DNA of 13,666 nt from Stagnihabitans sp043721775 (GCA_043721775.1 JAYSQA010000260.1:1-13666); one strand, 5' to 3'. Shown: positions 6,806-13,666, numbered from the stretch's first letter. Made by a program: numbers and translations. The notes: generated from the sequence alone by a model not told the origin.

Positions 6806-7723
6806 TCAAAGGAAGTAGGCAGGCACAGTCAATCTGCGCCCCAGCGTCAAAGCGTCCGCCACATGGGTCATGGGGGCGAGGTCGACTTCGCTTTGTTCTT
6901 TGGCCACGAGGTCGGCCATCCGGGCGTAAAGGGCGGGATATTCGCCCATGATGGAGTTTTCGCCGGCGATTTCGGTGCCGTTGATTTCAAGCCGGTTGCC
7001 GCCCATGCGCAAAGCGAGGGTGCCTGCGGTCGTCTCAAGGTCGATGTCCCAGGTTTGCGGGCCCTGTTGGCGCCAGTCGAAATCTGCCGTGATGCCGCCG
7101 GTGAAGGTGAGGGAGGCTGCAATGGGGGTCTGGCAGTTTTCAGGGTATGTCAGGGTGGCGGCGGTCAGGTGGACCGGTTTGGGCAGGATCTCGGTCAGGA
7201 TCGACAGGGCGTTGATGCCGGGGTCGAAGACGCCCATGCCGCCAGGTTCGAAGACCCAGTTCTGGCCGGGATGCCAGCGCCGGACATCCTCGGCCCAGGT
7301 GATGTGGGCTTTGGTGACGGTTTTGCCTGCCAGCCAGGCCTTGGCCGGGGCTACCGCATAGGCCATGCGGCTGTGCCAGGTGGTGTAGAGGGTCAGGCCT
7401 TTTTCGGCGGCCAGGGCGGTCAGCGCGTGAACCTCGGCCAGCGTGGCACCGGGCGGCTTTTCCAGCATGACGTGGCGGCCTGCGTTCAGCGCCGCCTCGG
7501 CATAGGCAAAGCGCGGCATCGGGGGCATGCAGAGGGACACCACCGTTACATCGGGGCGGGCGGCAAGGAAGGTGGCGAAGTCGGTGAAGGCTTCGACACC
7601 CTTCACCGTGCCCTTGCGGCTGACGGTGGCGGCCAATTCCCAGTCTGATGAGGCGGTTATCGCCGGAACATGCTGATCCAGCGCGATCTTGCCAATCCCA
7701 ACCAGTGCAATCCTGGTCTTCAT
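6806..7723 (-). CDS. L-arabinose / D-galactose 1-dehydrogenase (Gfo/Idh/MocA family)
   Basis: First step of oxidative L-arabinose breakdown: NAD(P)+-dependent oxidation of the sugar at C1 to L-arabinono-lactone; enzymes of this type also take D-galactose. The protein has 305 residues. It has an N-terminal Rossmann fold with GIGKIA (9-14), then the EKPPGA motif (88-93, catalytic Lys89), TWHSR (His117) and the long EDVRRWHPGQ and GGMGVFDPGINALS stretches, giving Asp167 and Asn171. These match, with a shift of two, the Lys91/His119/Asp169/Asn173 set I recall for the Azospirillum brasilense enzyme, to which the whole sequence looks closely related. The start at ATG 7723 has only a weak ribosome binding site, and 76 nt separate it from the dehydratase. 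The neighbours all belong to the same pathway, which supports the pentose substrate. Confidence 0.9.
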   Translation of the reverse strand: MKTRIALVGIGKIALDQHVPAITASSDWELAATVSRKGTVKGVEAFTDFATFLAARPDVTVVSLCMPPMPRFAYAEAALNAGRHVMLEKPPGATLAEVHALTALAAEKGLTLYTTWHSRMAYAVAPAKAWLAGKTVTKAHITWAEDVRRWHPGQNWVFEPGGMGVFDPGINALSILTEILPKPVHLTAATLTYPENCQTPIAASLTFTGGITADFDWRQQGPQTWDIDLETTAGTLALRMGGNRLEINGTEIAGENSIMGEYPALYARMADLVAKEQSEVDLAPMTHVADALTLGRRLTVPAYFL

Positions 7724-7799
7724 GCCCGCGCCCCCGTCTTTTCCATACTGGCACGCGGAGTTGCCGCTGTCTGCAGGTTGCGCGCCTTGTTTGCGTTCC

Positions 7800-9542
7800 T
7801 CAATGCGAGTTCTTTCCGACCTTGGCGCCCCGGAAGCCGTTCAGGAAGTCAAAGTCCGCCCCGGTGTCCGCCCCCTGCACATGGTTGTGGTGCAGCAAAG
7901 CATAGCCAGAGGCGGGCGGCTGAATGCGGTTTTCCCACTTGGCCAGCCGTTCCGCAAGCACCTCATCCGACACTTCCAGATGCAGGCGGCGGTTCGGCAC
8001 GTCCAGCTCGATGAAATCGCCGTTCTGCACCACGGCCAAGGGGCCACCCGCTGCCGCCTCGGGCGAGGTGTGCAGGACCACAGTGCCGTAAGCCGTGCCC
8101 GACATGCGCGCATCGGAAATCCGCACCATATCGGTGATGCCCTTGCGCAGCACCTTGGGGGGCAGGCCCATGTTGCCAACCTCTGCCATGCCCGGATAGC
8201 CCTTCGGCCCACAGTTCTTCAGAACCATGATGCAGGTTTCGTCGATGTCCAAAGCCTCGTCGTTGATCTTGGCCTTGTAGTCGTCGATATCTTCAAACAC
8301 CACGGCGCGGCCCCGGTGCGTCAGCAGGGCAGGGGTGGCGGCCGAGGGCTTCAGGACCGCGCCCTTGGGTGCCAGATTGCCCTTCACCACCACGACACCA
8401 CCCGACTGGGTCAGCGCCTTTTCCACCGGCAGGATCACGTCGTCATTGTGGTTGACCACGTCCTTGACCTGATCCCATGCCGTCTGTCCCGACACGGTCA
8501 GGGCGTCCTTGTGCAAGACGCCAGCCTCGCCCAGCCGCTTGATCACCACGGGCAGACCACCGGCGTAGAAGAATTCCTCCATCAGGTACTTGCCCGACGG
8601 CATCAGGTTCACGATGGTCGGCACATCGCGCCCGCAACGGTCCCAGTCCTCCAGCGTCAGGTCAACGCCAACCCGGCCTGCAATCGCCAAGAGGTGAATT
8701 ACGGCATTGGTTGAGCCGCCAATCGCGGCATTGGTGCGGATGGCGTTTTCAAACGCCTCTTTCTTCATGATATCCGACGGCTTCAGGTCATCCTTGACCA
8801 TCTGCACAATCCGCCGCCCGGTCAGCTGCGCCATCACGCGCCTGCGGCTATCCACCGCCGGAATGGCTGCATTGCCCGAGAGCGCCATCCCCAAAGCCTC
8901 TGCCATGCTTGCCATCGTCGAGGCCGTGCCCATCGTATTGCACGACCCCGGGCTGCGGCTCATCGACTGTTCGGCCTCCTGGAATTCCTCGATCGTCATG
9001 GTCCCGGCTTTCACTGCTTCCGAGAATTTCCACAGATGGGTGCCCGAGCCCACCCGTTCGTTCTTGTAATAGCCGTTCAGCATCGGCCCGCCGGTCACGA
9101 TGATCGACGGCAGATCCGTCGACGCCGCAGCCATCAGCAAGGATGGCGTTGTCTTGTCACAGCCCACCATCAGCACGCAGCCATCCATCGGCAGCCCGCG
9201 CATCTGTTCCTCTACTGCCATCGCGGCGAGGTTGCGGAACATCATCGCCGTAGGGCGCAACGCCGACTCGGATGTGGAAAACACCGGCACTTCCACAGGA
9301 AAGCCGCCCGCCTCGAAGATGCCGTGCTTCACCCGCTGGGCCAGATCGTTCAAGTGCGCGTTGCACGGCGTCATCTCGGACCAGGTGTTCAGGATGCCAA
9401 TCACCGGGCGGCCATCGAACATATCGGCCGGGTGGCCCTGGTTCTTCATCCAGGCCCGGTAATAGATATTGTCCTTCGAGGTGCCGCCGAACCATTCCTG
9501 CGAGCGCAGTTTGCGGGGCCAAGGGGCGGGGGAGAATGTCAT
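7800..9542 (-). CDS. L-arabinonate dehydratase (IlvD/Edd family)
   Basis: Dehydrates L-arabinonate to 2-keto-3-deoxy-L-arabinonate. At 580 residues it matches the pentonate-dehydratase branch of the IlvD/Edd family. The three Cys ligands of a [2Fe-2S] cluster are Cys60 (WSEMTPCNAH), Cys128 (GCDKTTPS) and Cys201 (SCNTMGTAS). Asp129 and Lys130 lie in the Mg-binding motif, and the C-terminal ARMSGTAYG holds the expected catalytic serine. The sequence follows the structurally characterised Rhizobium leguminosarum arabinonate dehydratase closely along its length, with Cys positions shifted by one (59/127/200, from memory). The ATG at 9542 comes one base after the TAA of araD1, so the two are probably translationally coupled. 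Some family members also accept D-fuconate or D-galactonate. The Azospirillum counterpart is called AraC, a name avoided here because of the regulator. Confidence 0.94.
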   Translation of the reverse strand: MTFSPAPWPRKLRSQEWFGGTSKDNIYYRAWMKNQGHPADMFDGRPVIGILNTWSEMTPCNAHLNDLAQRVKHGIFEAGGFPVEVPVFSTSESALRPTAMMFRNLAAMAVEEQMRGLPMDGCVLMVGCDKTTPSLLMAAASTDLPSIIVTGGPMLNGYYKNERVGSGTHLWKFSEAVKAGTMTIEEFQEAEQSMSRSPGSCNTMGTASTMASMAEALGMALSGNAAIPAVDSRRRVMAQLTGRRIVQMVKDDLKPSDIMKKEAFENAIRTNAAIGGSTNAVIHLLAIAGRVGVDLTLEDWDRCGRDVPTIVNLMPSGKYLMEEFFYAGGLPVVIKRLGEAGVLHKDALTVSGQTAWDQVKDVVNHNDDVILPVEKALTQSGGVVVVKGNLAPKGAVLKPSAATPALLTHRGRAVVFEDIDDYKAKINDEALDIDETCIMVLKNCGPKGYPGMAEVGNMGLPPKVLRKGITDMVRISDARMSGTAYGTVVLHTSPEAAAGGPLAVVQNGDFIELDVPNRRLHLEVSDEVLAERLAKWENRIQPPASGYALLHHNHVQGADTGADFDFLNGFRGAKVGKNSH

Positions 9543-9543
9543 C

Positions 9544-10530
9544 TTACAGGGCTTTCACAGTTGTAGCACCACTTTGCGCGGTGGCGAAGGCAAGGGGGTT
9601 GGTCAGCGGCAGGCCGAAGTCAGCCGCTTCAATTTCAAAGACATCGCCGGCTTGGGTCTTGATGCCATCGGCAAAGGACAAGGTCGCCGTGCCGAAGAAA
9701 TGCACATGCAGATCGCCGGGCTGGCAGAAGATGTCATACTTGAAGTGGTGATGTTCCAAGTTGGCGATGGTGTGGGACATGTTCGCCTCACCTGACAGGA
9801 AGGGCTTCTCCCAGATCACAGCCCCATTCCGGCGGATGCGAGAGGTGCCGCGGATGTCGGCGGGCAAGTCGCCCACCAGAATCTCAGGCCCATAAGACGC
9901 CACCCGCAGCTTGGAATGCGCCAGCCACAGGTAATTCACCCGCTCTGTCACATGATCCGAGAATTCATTGCCCAAGGCCCAGCCAATCCGGTGCACCGTG
10001 CCATCCGGGCCCACAATATAGACACCGGCAATCTCCGGCTCTTCGCCACCATCCTCGGCAAAGCCTGGTGCCAGCAAAGCAGCCCCGGGGGCGACGGCGG
10101 CAAAGCCATTGCCCTTGTAAAACCATTCCGGCTGCGCGCCAACGTCGCCCGCCGCCGGACGCCCGGTCTCCAGCCCCATCCGGAACATCTTCATGCTGTC
10201 AGTCAGCGTCTCGGCACCCAACTTGACATGCATGGCATCCCGCGCGAAAGCCGATCCCAGATGCGTCAAGCCCGTGCCCGTCAGATGCAGATGCGCCGGA
10301 TCGGGATGCGCCACCGGCAGCGCCAGCCGCCCCTCGGCAGCCGCCTGCGCAAGGTCCACCACCTCACCCAAGCCCCGCACGGCCACTTCCTCAGCCAGCC
10401 CACGCCCCGCCACAATCGCGGACAAGGCCAGATCATAGACCGAGGCCACACCCGTCACGACCCGCGCCTCAGCGCTGTCACGCGCCACAACAAGGGTGCC
10501 TTGCGCGCCCTTCACCTGCGACAGATGCAT
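9544..10530 (-). CDS. araD1: AraD1/GguC family protein, probable 2-keto-3-deoxy-L-arabinonate dehydratase
   Basis: Fumarylacetoacetate-hydrolase-fold enzyme of 328 residues expected to turn 2-keto-3-deoxy-L-arabinonate into 2-oxoglutarate semialdehyde. It takes the place of the dihydrodipicolinate-synthase-type dehydratase used in the Azospirillum pathway, and no such gene is present here. Recognisable stretches are AHPDPAHLHLTGTGLTHLGS (75-94), QPEWFYKGNG (133-142), the acidic GGEEPEIAGVY (161-171), which probably supplies metal ligands, GWALGNEFSDHVTE, and HVHFFGTATLSFADG near the end. It is the first gene of the operon, with GGAGG six bases before ATG 10530, facing a LysR regulator across 145 nt. 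GguC of Agrobacterium, next to the ChvE sugar-uptake genes, belongs to the same family. The family is secure; the reaction rests on pathway context and recalled fitness-based assignments. Confidence 0.85.
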   Translation of the reverse strand: MHLSQVKGAQGTLVVARDSAEARVVTGVASVYDLALSAIVAGRGLAEEVAVRGLGEVVDLAQAAAEGRLALPVAHPDPAHLHLTGTGLTHLGSAFARDAMHVKLGAETLTDSMKMFRMGLETGRPAAGDVGAQPEWFYKGNGFAAVAPGAALLAPGFAEDGGEEPEIAGVYIVGPDGTVHRIGWALGNEFSDHVTERVNYLWLAHSKLRVASYGPEILVGDLPADIRGTSRIRRNGAVIWEKPFLSGEANMSHTIANLEHHHFKYDIFCQPGDLHVHFFGTATLSFADGIKTQAGDVFEIEAADFGLPLTNPLAFATAQSGATTVKAL

Positions 10531-10675
10531 CGCGTTCCTCCCCGAACTATCTGAACCTTAGCTGGCCTGCGACACGTTGTCCCCGTCTTTCGCGGCATCT
10601 TTGTCGGCGCACAGTTGCAATGCCGCCGCATATCAGTCAAATGATGATTAAGCATAGAAACATGTCGTAAACGGT
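10531..10675. promoter_or_regulatory. Divergent promoter region, arabinose operon / LysR gene
   Basis: These 145 nt separate the divergent araD1 and lysR starts and should hold both promoters and the LysR binding site. The region is AT-richer towards lysR. The best operator candidate is ATCA-N6-TGAT at 10632-10645, within a stretch that also reads ATC-N11-GAT (10632-10648). It lies 31-44 nt from the lysR start, suitable for autoregulation and activation of the divergent operon. No strong -35/-10 pair is apparent. Confidence 0.45.
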
Positions 10676-11635
10676 ATGATGCACACCCACCGCTCGGATG
10701 CGCTCCTTCGCAAGGGCCTCAAACTCAGCCACCTGCGCCTGTTGGCGGCTTTGGCCGAAGCTGAACACCTGACCCAGGCCGCCTCAGCCATCGGGGTGAC
10801 CCAACCCGCCGCCTCCCGCCTGATCGCGGAAATCGAGCGCATCATTGCAGCCCCGGTCCACGAACGCACCGGGCGCGGCATCGGCCTGACCGCACTTGGC
10901 CGCGCACTGGCCCTGCGCGCCCAACGCATAAGGCTGGAACTTGATGACGCCGCCCGCGACCTCGCCGAAATTGCCGTAGGCGGCGTCGGCGATGTGCGCA
11001 TCGGCGCCGTCTCCGGCCCCGCACTTGACCGCGTCCTGCCCGCCTTGCAAAGCGAACGCCTTCTACACCCGAATGTCTCGGTCGAGGTTGACGTCTCCCC
11101 CTCCGACATCCTGTGCGAACATCTCCTCGCCGGAAGGCTCGATTTCGCAGTAGGCCGCCTGCCCGAAGGCCCAAGGGCGGAACCCCTCAGCTTCCTGCCC
11201 ATCGCAACCGAGCCCGTCGTCCTGATCGCCCGCCGCGGCCACCCCCTCCTGCAACGCCCAGACTCTCTGAAAACTGCCCCCCTGCAACCCGCCGAGACGC
11301 TCGCCTACGACTGGGTCATGCCCGGCCCCGCCTCGCTTCTGACCCGCACCGTCACCGCCCGCCTGCAAGCCCTTGGCCTGCCGCGCCCAACCCAGCGCCT
11401 GCTCACCGCCTCGTTCCTTCTGACCATCGCCGTCCTGCAAAAGTCTGACGCCATCGCCGCCGTCTCCCGCGCCAGCGCTGAACAATTTGCCACCGGCGAC
11501 GGCGCCGCCTTCGACCTCCTGCCGGTTGACCTGGCAATCGAAGTCGAACCCTTCGGCCTCATCACCCGCGAACGCGTCTCCCTGACCCCCGCCTCCCAGC
11601 GACTGGCGGACCTGATCCTGAACGCAGCAGATTAG
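10676..11635 (+). CDS. LysR-family regulator of the arabinose operon (GbpR-like)
   Basis: A 319-residue LysR-type regulator. The winged helix spans about residues 15-75, with LKLSHLRLLAALAEAEHLTQ, then AASAIGVTQPAASRLIAEIE as the recognition region and GRGIGLTALG closing it. The co-inducer-binding domain follows from about residue 103 (GGVGDVRIGAVSG, FLPIATEPVVLIARRGHPL). The divergent arrangement with the catabolic operon is the classical sign that it controls it, probably in response to L-arabinose or an intermediate. GbpR, which controls sugar-binding protein ChvE in Agrobacterium and Azospirillum, is the closest functional parallel I can name; that link is inference. Two ATG codons (10676, 10679) are adjacent and the ribosome binding site is poor. 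Its 3' end faces an FAD oxidoreductase gene across a structured spacer. Confidence 0.85.
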   Translation: MMHTHRSDALLRKGLKLSHLRLLAALAEAEHLTQAASAIGVTQPAASRLIAEIERIIAAPVHERTGRGIGLTALGRALALRAQRIRLELDDAARDLAEIAVGGVGDVRIGAVSGPALDRVLPALQSERLLHPNVSVEVDVSPSDILCEHLLAGRLDFAVGRLPEGPRAEPLSFLPIATEPVVLIARRGHPLLQRPDSLKTAPLQPAETLAYDWVMPGPASLLTRTVTARLQALGLPRPTQRLLTASFLLTIAVLQKSDAIAAVSRASAEQFATGDGAAFDLLPVDLAIEVEPFGLITRERVSLTPASQRLADLILNAAD

Positions 11636-11959
11636 ATCGGGAGACACGGGCTCGGATGGGCCTCTGCCCATACTGAATCAAAGCTTCTGTTTGGCAGATT
11701 TGTCGCGGGACAAATCTGCCCGCGCCTGCCTGCCCTCGGGCAGGCGCGATAGACGCGCCCACCCCAGTCAGGCGCGGGCAGATTGAAGTGGTCCGGTTGC
11801 TGCACCACACCCCTTGCCTGACGCCTTGCGGCTTTTGGCAAGTAACTGATAGAGGCTCCGTGGAGAGCCTCCAGCAGACGGTCTCAAGTGGCACCTTGAA
11901 CCAGCGGACGGGCAGTTCCGTCAAGCGCCATCATCCTATCGCCATGCTTCCGCAGCCCA
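11636..11959. other. Convergent intergenic spacer of 324 nt with stacked hairpins
   Basis: This spacer lies between the converging ends of the LysR gene and the FAD oxidoreductase gene. It holds the modular palindrome at 11693-11784 and two simpler hairpins. CTTGCC/GGCAAG (11813-11818 with 11837-11842) encloses GCC/GGC, and GAGGCTC/GAGCCTC (11852-11858 with 11865-11871) has a 6-nt loop. Any of these could end transcription in either direction, although none has a T-tract. Short open frames through the region have no recognisable product. Confidence 0.55.
11693..11784. repeat. Modular nested palindrome (two 8-nt modules in alternating orientation)
   Basis: Module A (GGCAGATT) and module B (CAGGCGCG) occur in the order A, A', B', B, B, A, where a prime marks the reverse complement. 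The structures seen are a perfect 12-bp stem with a GCGG loop (11693-11704/11709-11720), a 10-bp stem (11721-11730/11739-11748), CGCGCC/GGCGCG (11754-11759/11771-11776), and a perfect 16-bp long-range inverted repeat (11713-11728 with 11769-11784). The last is incompatible with the first three. The block begins 57 nt after the LysR stop and could work as a bidirectional terminator or be a REP-like element. Confidence 0.8.
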
Positions 11960-13036
11960 CTACCGAAACCGCGCCGGCGACAACTGCGCCACCAACCCCG
12001 CCTCAATCTCCGGCACCCGCCCCATGATCAGATCCGCCACCAACTGGCTCGCCGCAGGCGAGCTCTGGAACCCATAGCCGCCTTGCCCCGCCACCCAGAC
12101 AAAGCTCTCATCGCCCGGATCACGCCCGATCACCAGCGACCGGTCCGGTGAGAAGGTCCGCAACCCCGCCCATGAGGTGATCAGCCGCGTCACAGGCTCC
12201 GTCACCATCTCTTCATACCGGGCCAGCCCCTCGGCCAGCACCATGTCGTCGGCCCAGGCATCATGCGGTGCCATCGGATGCTCCTCCGCTGGCGAGACAA
12301 TCAGCGCCCCCGCATCGGGCTTGGCATACCATGTCTCGCCACAGCCAAAGATCATCGGCCACCCCGACACATCATGCCCGCCCGGTGCCGGTATCCGCGC
12401 CATCGACCGACGGAATGGCTGAAACCCGATAGGCTGGACCCCCGCCAGCTTGGCCACCTCATCCACCCAGGCCCCGGCCGCGTTGATCAACAGCGGTGCC
12501 GTGATATCCACCCCGCCCGCCGTCACCCGCCAACCGCCCGCAACCTTGGCAACACCCGTAACCTTCGCCCCCAGCCGAAACTGCGCCCCCTGCGCCTTCG
12601 CTGCCCGTGCGAACCCCTGCAACAGCACGTTCGTATCAATATCCCAGGCATGCTCTGCCCAGGCGGCAAAGGCCACCATCTGCGGGTTCAGGACCGGCAC
12701 CATCGTCACCGCCTCCGCCACTGAAATCGCATCGACCCCCAAAGCCCTGGCCTCCGCCGCAAACGCCTCCGCCTGATTGGAGCGCCCCAGCACCATCAGC
12801 CCACGCGGGCTCAAAACCCCCGCCGCCGCGCGGAAATATTCGCCCGAGGCCATCGACAACCCCACCACCGGCGGCAATCCGTAGCGTGGCTCGTACAAAG
12901 CGGCAGACCGCCCCGAGGCATGATGCGCCAAGGCCGTCTCCGCCTCCACCAGCACCACCCGGCCAAAGGGCGCCAACCGGGCCGCTGCCGAAACCCCGGC
13001 AATCCCACCCCCAATGATCAGGAAATCCGCATCCAT
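11960..13036 (-). CDS. FAD-dependent D-amino-acid dehydrogenase, DauA-like
   Basis: Probable FAD-dependent oxidative deaminase of D-amino acids, 358 residues from ATG 13036 (GGAGG six bases upstream; a longer in-frame start at 13084 lacks support). The dinucleotide-binding motif is IIGGGIAG (7-14). The sequence parallels Pseudomonas aeruginosa D-arginine dehydrogenase throughout: SGRSAALYEPRYG with Tyr52 equal to its Tyr53, NAAGAWVDEVAKLAGVQPIG, QPFRRS, WYAKPDAG (its Tyr249), SWAGLRTF (its Arg305) and WVAGQGGYGFQSS. Residues that hold the amino-acid backbone therefore look conserved. Glu87 of the Pseudomonas enzyme, which binds the guanidinium, falls on Leu80 here, so D-arginine may not be the substrate. 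A divergent ArsR gene 90 nt away may regulate it. DAO-fold sarcosine or glycine oxidases are less likely alternatives. Confidence 0.82.
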   Translation of the reverse strand: MDADFLIIGGGIAGVSAAARLAPFGRVVLVEAETALAHHASGRSAALYEPRYGLPPVVGLSMASGEYFRAAAGVLSPRGLMVLGRSNQAEAFAAEARALGVDAISVAEAVTMVPVLNPQMVAFAAWAEHAWDIDTNVLLQGFARAAKAQGAQFRLGAKVTGVAKVAGGWRVTAGGVDITAPLLINAAGAWVDEVAKLAGVQPIGFQPFRRSMARIPAPGGHDVSGWPMIFGCGETWYAKPDAGALIVSPAEEHPMAPHDAWADDMVLAEGLARYEEMVTEPVTRLITSWAGLRTFSPDRSLVIGRDPGDESFVWVAGQGGYGFQSSPAASQLVADLIMGRVPEIEAGLVAQLSPARFR

Positions 13037-13091
13037 CGAAGCCTCCGTTTTCCAGGGAACTTTCCACGGTTTGATCAAAGGCACAAGGCGA

Positions 13092-13128
13092 TTGACATGT
13101 TAAAAAATACATAAGAATGTATATACAT
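13092..13128 (+). promoter_or_regulatory. arsR promoter with palindromic operator
   Basis: TTGACA (13092-13097) is a perfect -35 box. With 17-18 nt spacing the -10 falls at 13115-13121 (GAATGT or AATGTA), which places transcription start close to the ATG at 13127. ATACAT (13107-13112) and ATGTAT (13117-13122) form an inverted repeat with a 4-nt spacer. ATGTAT/ATACAT (13117-13128) then forms a perfect 12-nt palindrome that runs into the start codon. This AT-rich palindrome cluster over the -10 and start codon is a strong candidate for ArsR autorepression and could also affect the divergent oxidoreductase gene. Confidence 0.6.
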
Positions 13129-13462
13129 GTTTTCACATATAGGCCTCATCCCCCTGCTGTCCGACCCCACACGCCTTGACATCATCACCGCCCTCAAAGG
13201 CGGCGAGGCCTCGGTCACCGTCATCACCCAATCCACAGGCATTGCCCAATCCGGCGTCTCGCGCCACCTCGCCCTCCTGCACCGGGCCGGCGTGGTCAAA
13301 GTCCGGGCCGAGGGTCAGCGCCGCCTCTACGCCCTCAACCCCGAACCCTTCCTCTCGCTCGAAACATGGCTTGCCAGCTTCCACACGCTCTGGTCCGCAA
13401 GGCTTGACCGCCCCGTCGAAGCCCTGACTGAACGCCAGATGAAAGGCCGTCCTCATGACTGA
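13127..13462 (+). CDS. ArsR-family transcriptional repressor
   Basis: A 111-residue winged-helix repressor. It has the N-terminal LLSDPTRLDIITALKGGEAS typical of ArsR proteins, a helix-turn-helix with recognition segment IAQSGVSRHLALLHRAGVV (39-57), and a wing ending GQRRLYAL. The metal-binding ELCVCDL motif of arsenic or zinc sensors is absent (VTVITQSTG stands in that place), so it probably does not sense metals. Its last 8 bases overlap the start of an SRPBCC (AHSA1) gene; ArsR-SRPBCC pairs of this layout are common. No Shine-Dalgarno precedes ATG 13127, and the promoter position suggests a leaderless message. Confidence 0.88.
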   Translation: MFSHIGLIPLLSDPTRLDIITALKGGEASVTVITQSTGIAQSGVSRHLALLHRAGVVKVRAEGQRRLYALNPEPFLSLETWLASFHTLWSARLDRPVEALTERQMKGRPHD

Positions 13463-13589
13463 CCAACCCGAAGCCGCCCCCGAAGCCGCTCTCCAATCCG
13501 CCGTCATCGAGCGCCGCTACACGACCTTGCTCTCCGACGTTTGGGAGCTCTGGACCACCCCGGCAGGCCCTCCGTGCCAACAAGAGTGA
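13455..13589 (+). pseudogene. Truncated SRPBCC (AHSA1-type) domain gene
   Basis: The ATG at 13455 overlaps the arsR stop by 8 bases. The product starts MTDQPEAAPEAALQSAVIER and continues RYTTLLSDVWELWTTPAG, the normal N-terminus of an AHSA1/SRPBCC protein (about 150 residues, START-like hydrophobic cavity). After residue 38 the expected continuation, usually a Trp-rich stretch, is missing. Six unrelated residues (PPCQQE) follow, then a stop at 13587-13589. No other frame of the remaining 80 bases resumes the family sequence, so this looks like an insertion or rearrangement breakpoint near 13566-13568 rather than a one-base slip. Confidence 0.75.
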
Positions 13590-13666
13590 GACATTCTACT
13601 GTCTGAAGTTTACACTCGGGGGCGCGGGAGAACGGTCTGATGGTACTGCCCGAACGTCTGCCCAGG
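13567..13666. other. Foreign-looking sequence after the SRPBCC breakpoint, possible insertion element edge
   Basis: From about 13567 the sequence no longer fits the SRPBCC gene. It contains AGACA/TGTCT (13589-13593 with 13600-13604) nested within GAGTG/CACTC (13584-13588 with 13613-13617). On the minus strand a frame enters from the window edge and ends with a TAA near 13611-13613, about 45 nt from the breakpoint. That is the spacing expected between a transposase stop and an insertion-sequence end, but the 18 or so visible residues match no family I know. One plus-strand frame is open to the edge. Identity unresolved. Confidence 0.3.

Noticed and set aside
7689..8714. Long plus-strand open frame (341 codons) opposite the arabinonate dehydratase.
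   Set aside because: His/Gln/Arg-rich antisense shadow with no domain; the minus-strand dehydratase matches its family along its full length.
13071..13078. TTGATCAA as a possible FNR/FixK box upstream of the oxidoreductase gene.
   Set aside because: The FNR consensus needs four bases between TTGAT and ATCAA; here the halves are fused into a short palindrome.

Overview
The window is high-GC DNA with about 85-90% G/C at third codon positions in the genes. It carries a cysPTWA sulfate transporter, an oxidative L-arabinose pathway built around an AraD1 (FAH-fold) enzyme, and an ArsR/SRPBCC pair. Together with intergenic palindromes of a kind I associate with Rhodobacteraceae, this points to an alphaproteobacterium near Rhodobacter, Gemmobacter or Tabrizicola. 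The family placement is inference, not a database result.

Region 1 (229-4314, + strand) is a sulfate-uptake operon: periplasmic binding protein (cysP), two permeases (cysT, cysW) and ATPase (cysA), then an Lrp/AsnC regulator resembling E. coli DecR/YbaO. Spacings are 11 nt, an 8-nt overlap, 11 nt and 15 nt. The regulator is broken by a one-base deletion near 3894. CysP appears to be translated with a 42-residue extension ahead of its signal peptide. CysA lacks the usual C-terminal domain. The operon ends at a strong palindrome (4292-4314).

Region 2 (4315-5221) is about 0.9 kb with no convincing gene. It is GC-rich, full of hairpins, and has two short tandem repeats.

Region 3 (5222-11635) is a catabolic operon on the minus strand: araD1, L-arabinonate dehydratase, L-arabinose/D-galactose 1-dehydrogenase and alpha-ketoglutarate semialdehyde dehydrogenase, with a divergent LysR regulator. 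Together these take L-arabinose to 2-oxoglutarate. The lactonase step and a sugar transporter are not in the window.

Region 4 (11636-13666) starts with a 324-nt convergent spacer holding an unusual modular palindrome. It continues with a DauA-like FAD-dependent D-amino-acid dehydrogenase (minus strand) and a divergent ArsR repressor (+) behind a TTGACA promoter and an ATACAT/ATGTAT palindrome cluster. A following SRPBCC (AHSA1) gene is cut off after about 38 codons by unrelated sequence running to the window edge, possibly an insertion element.

I see no wholly new system. The most interesting items are the CysP leader fusion, the two broken genes, the modular palindrome, and the substitution at a substrate-contact position in the DauA-like enzyme.
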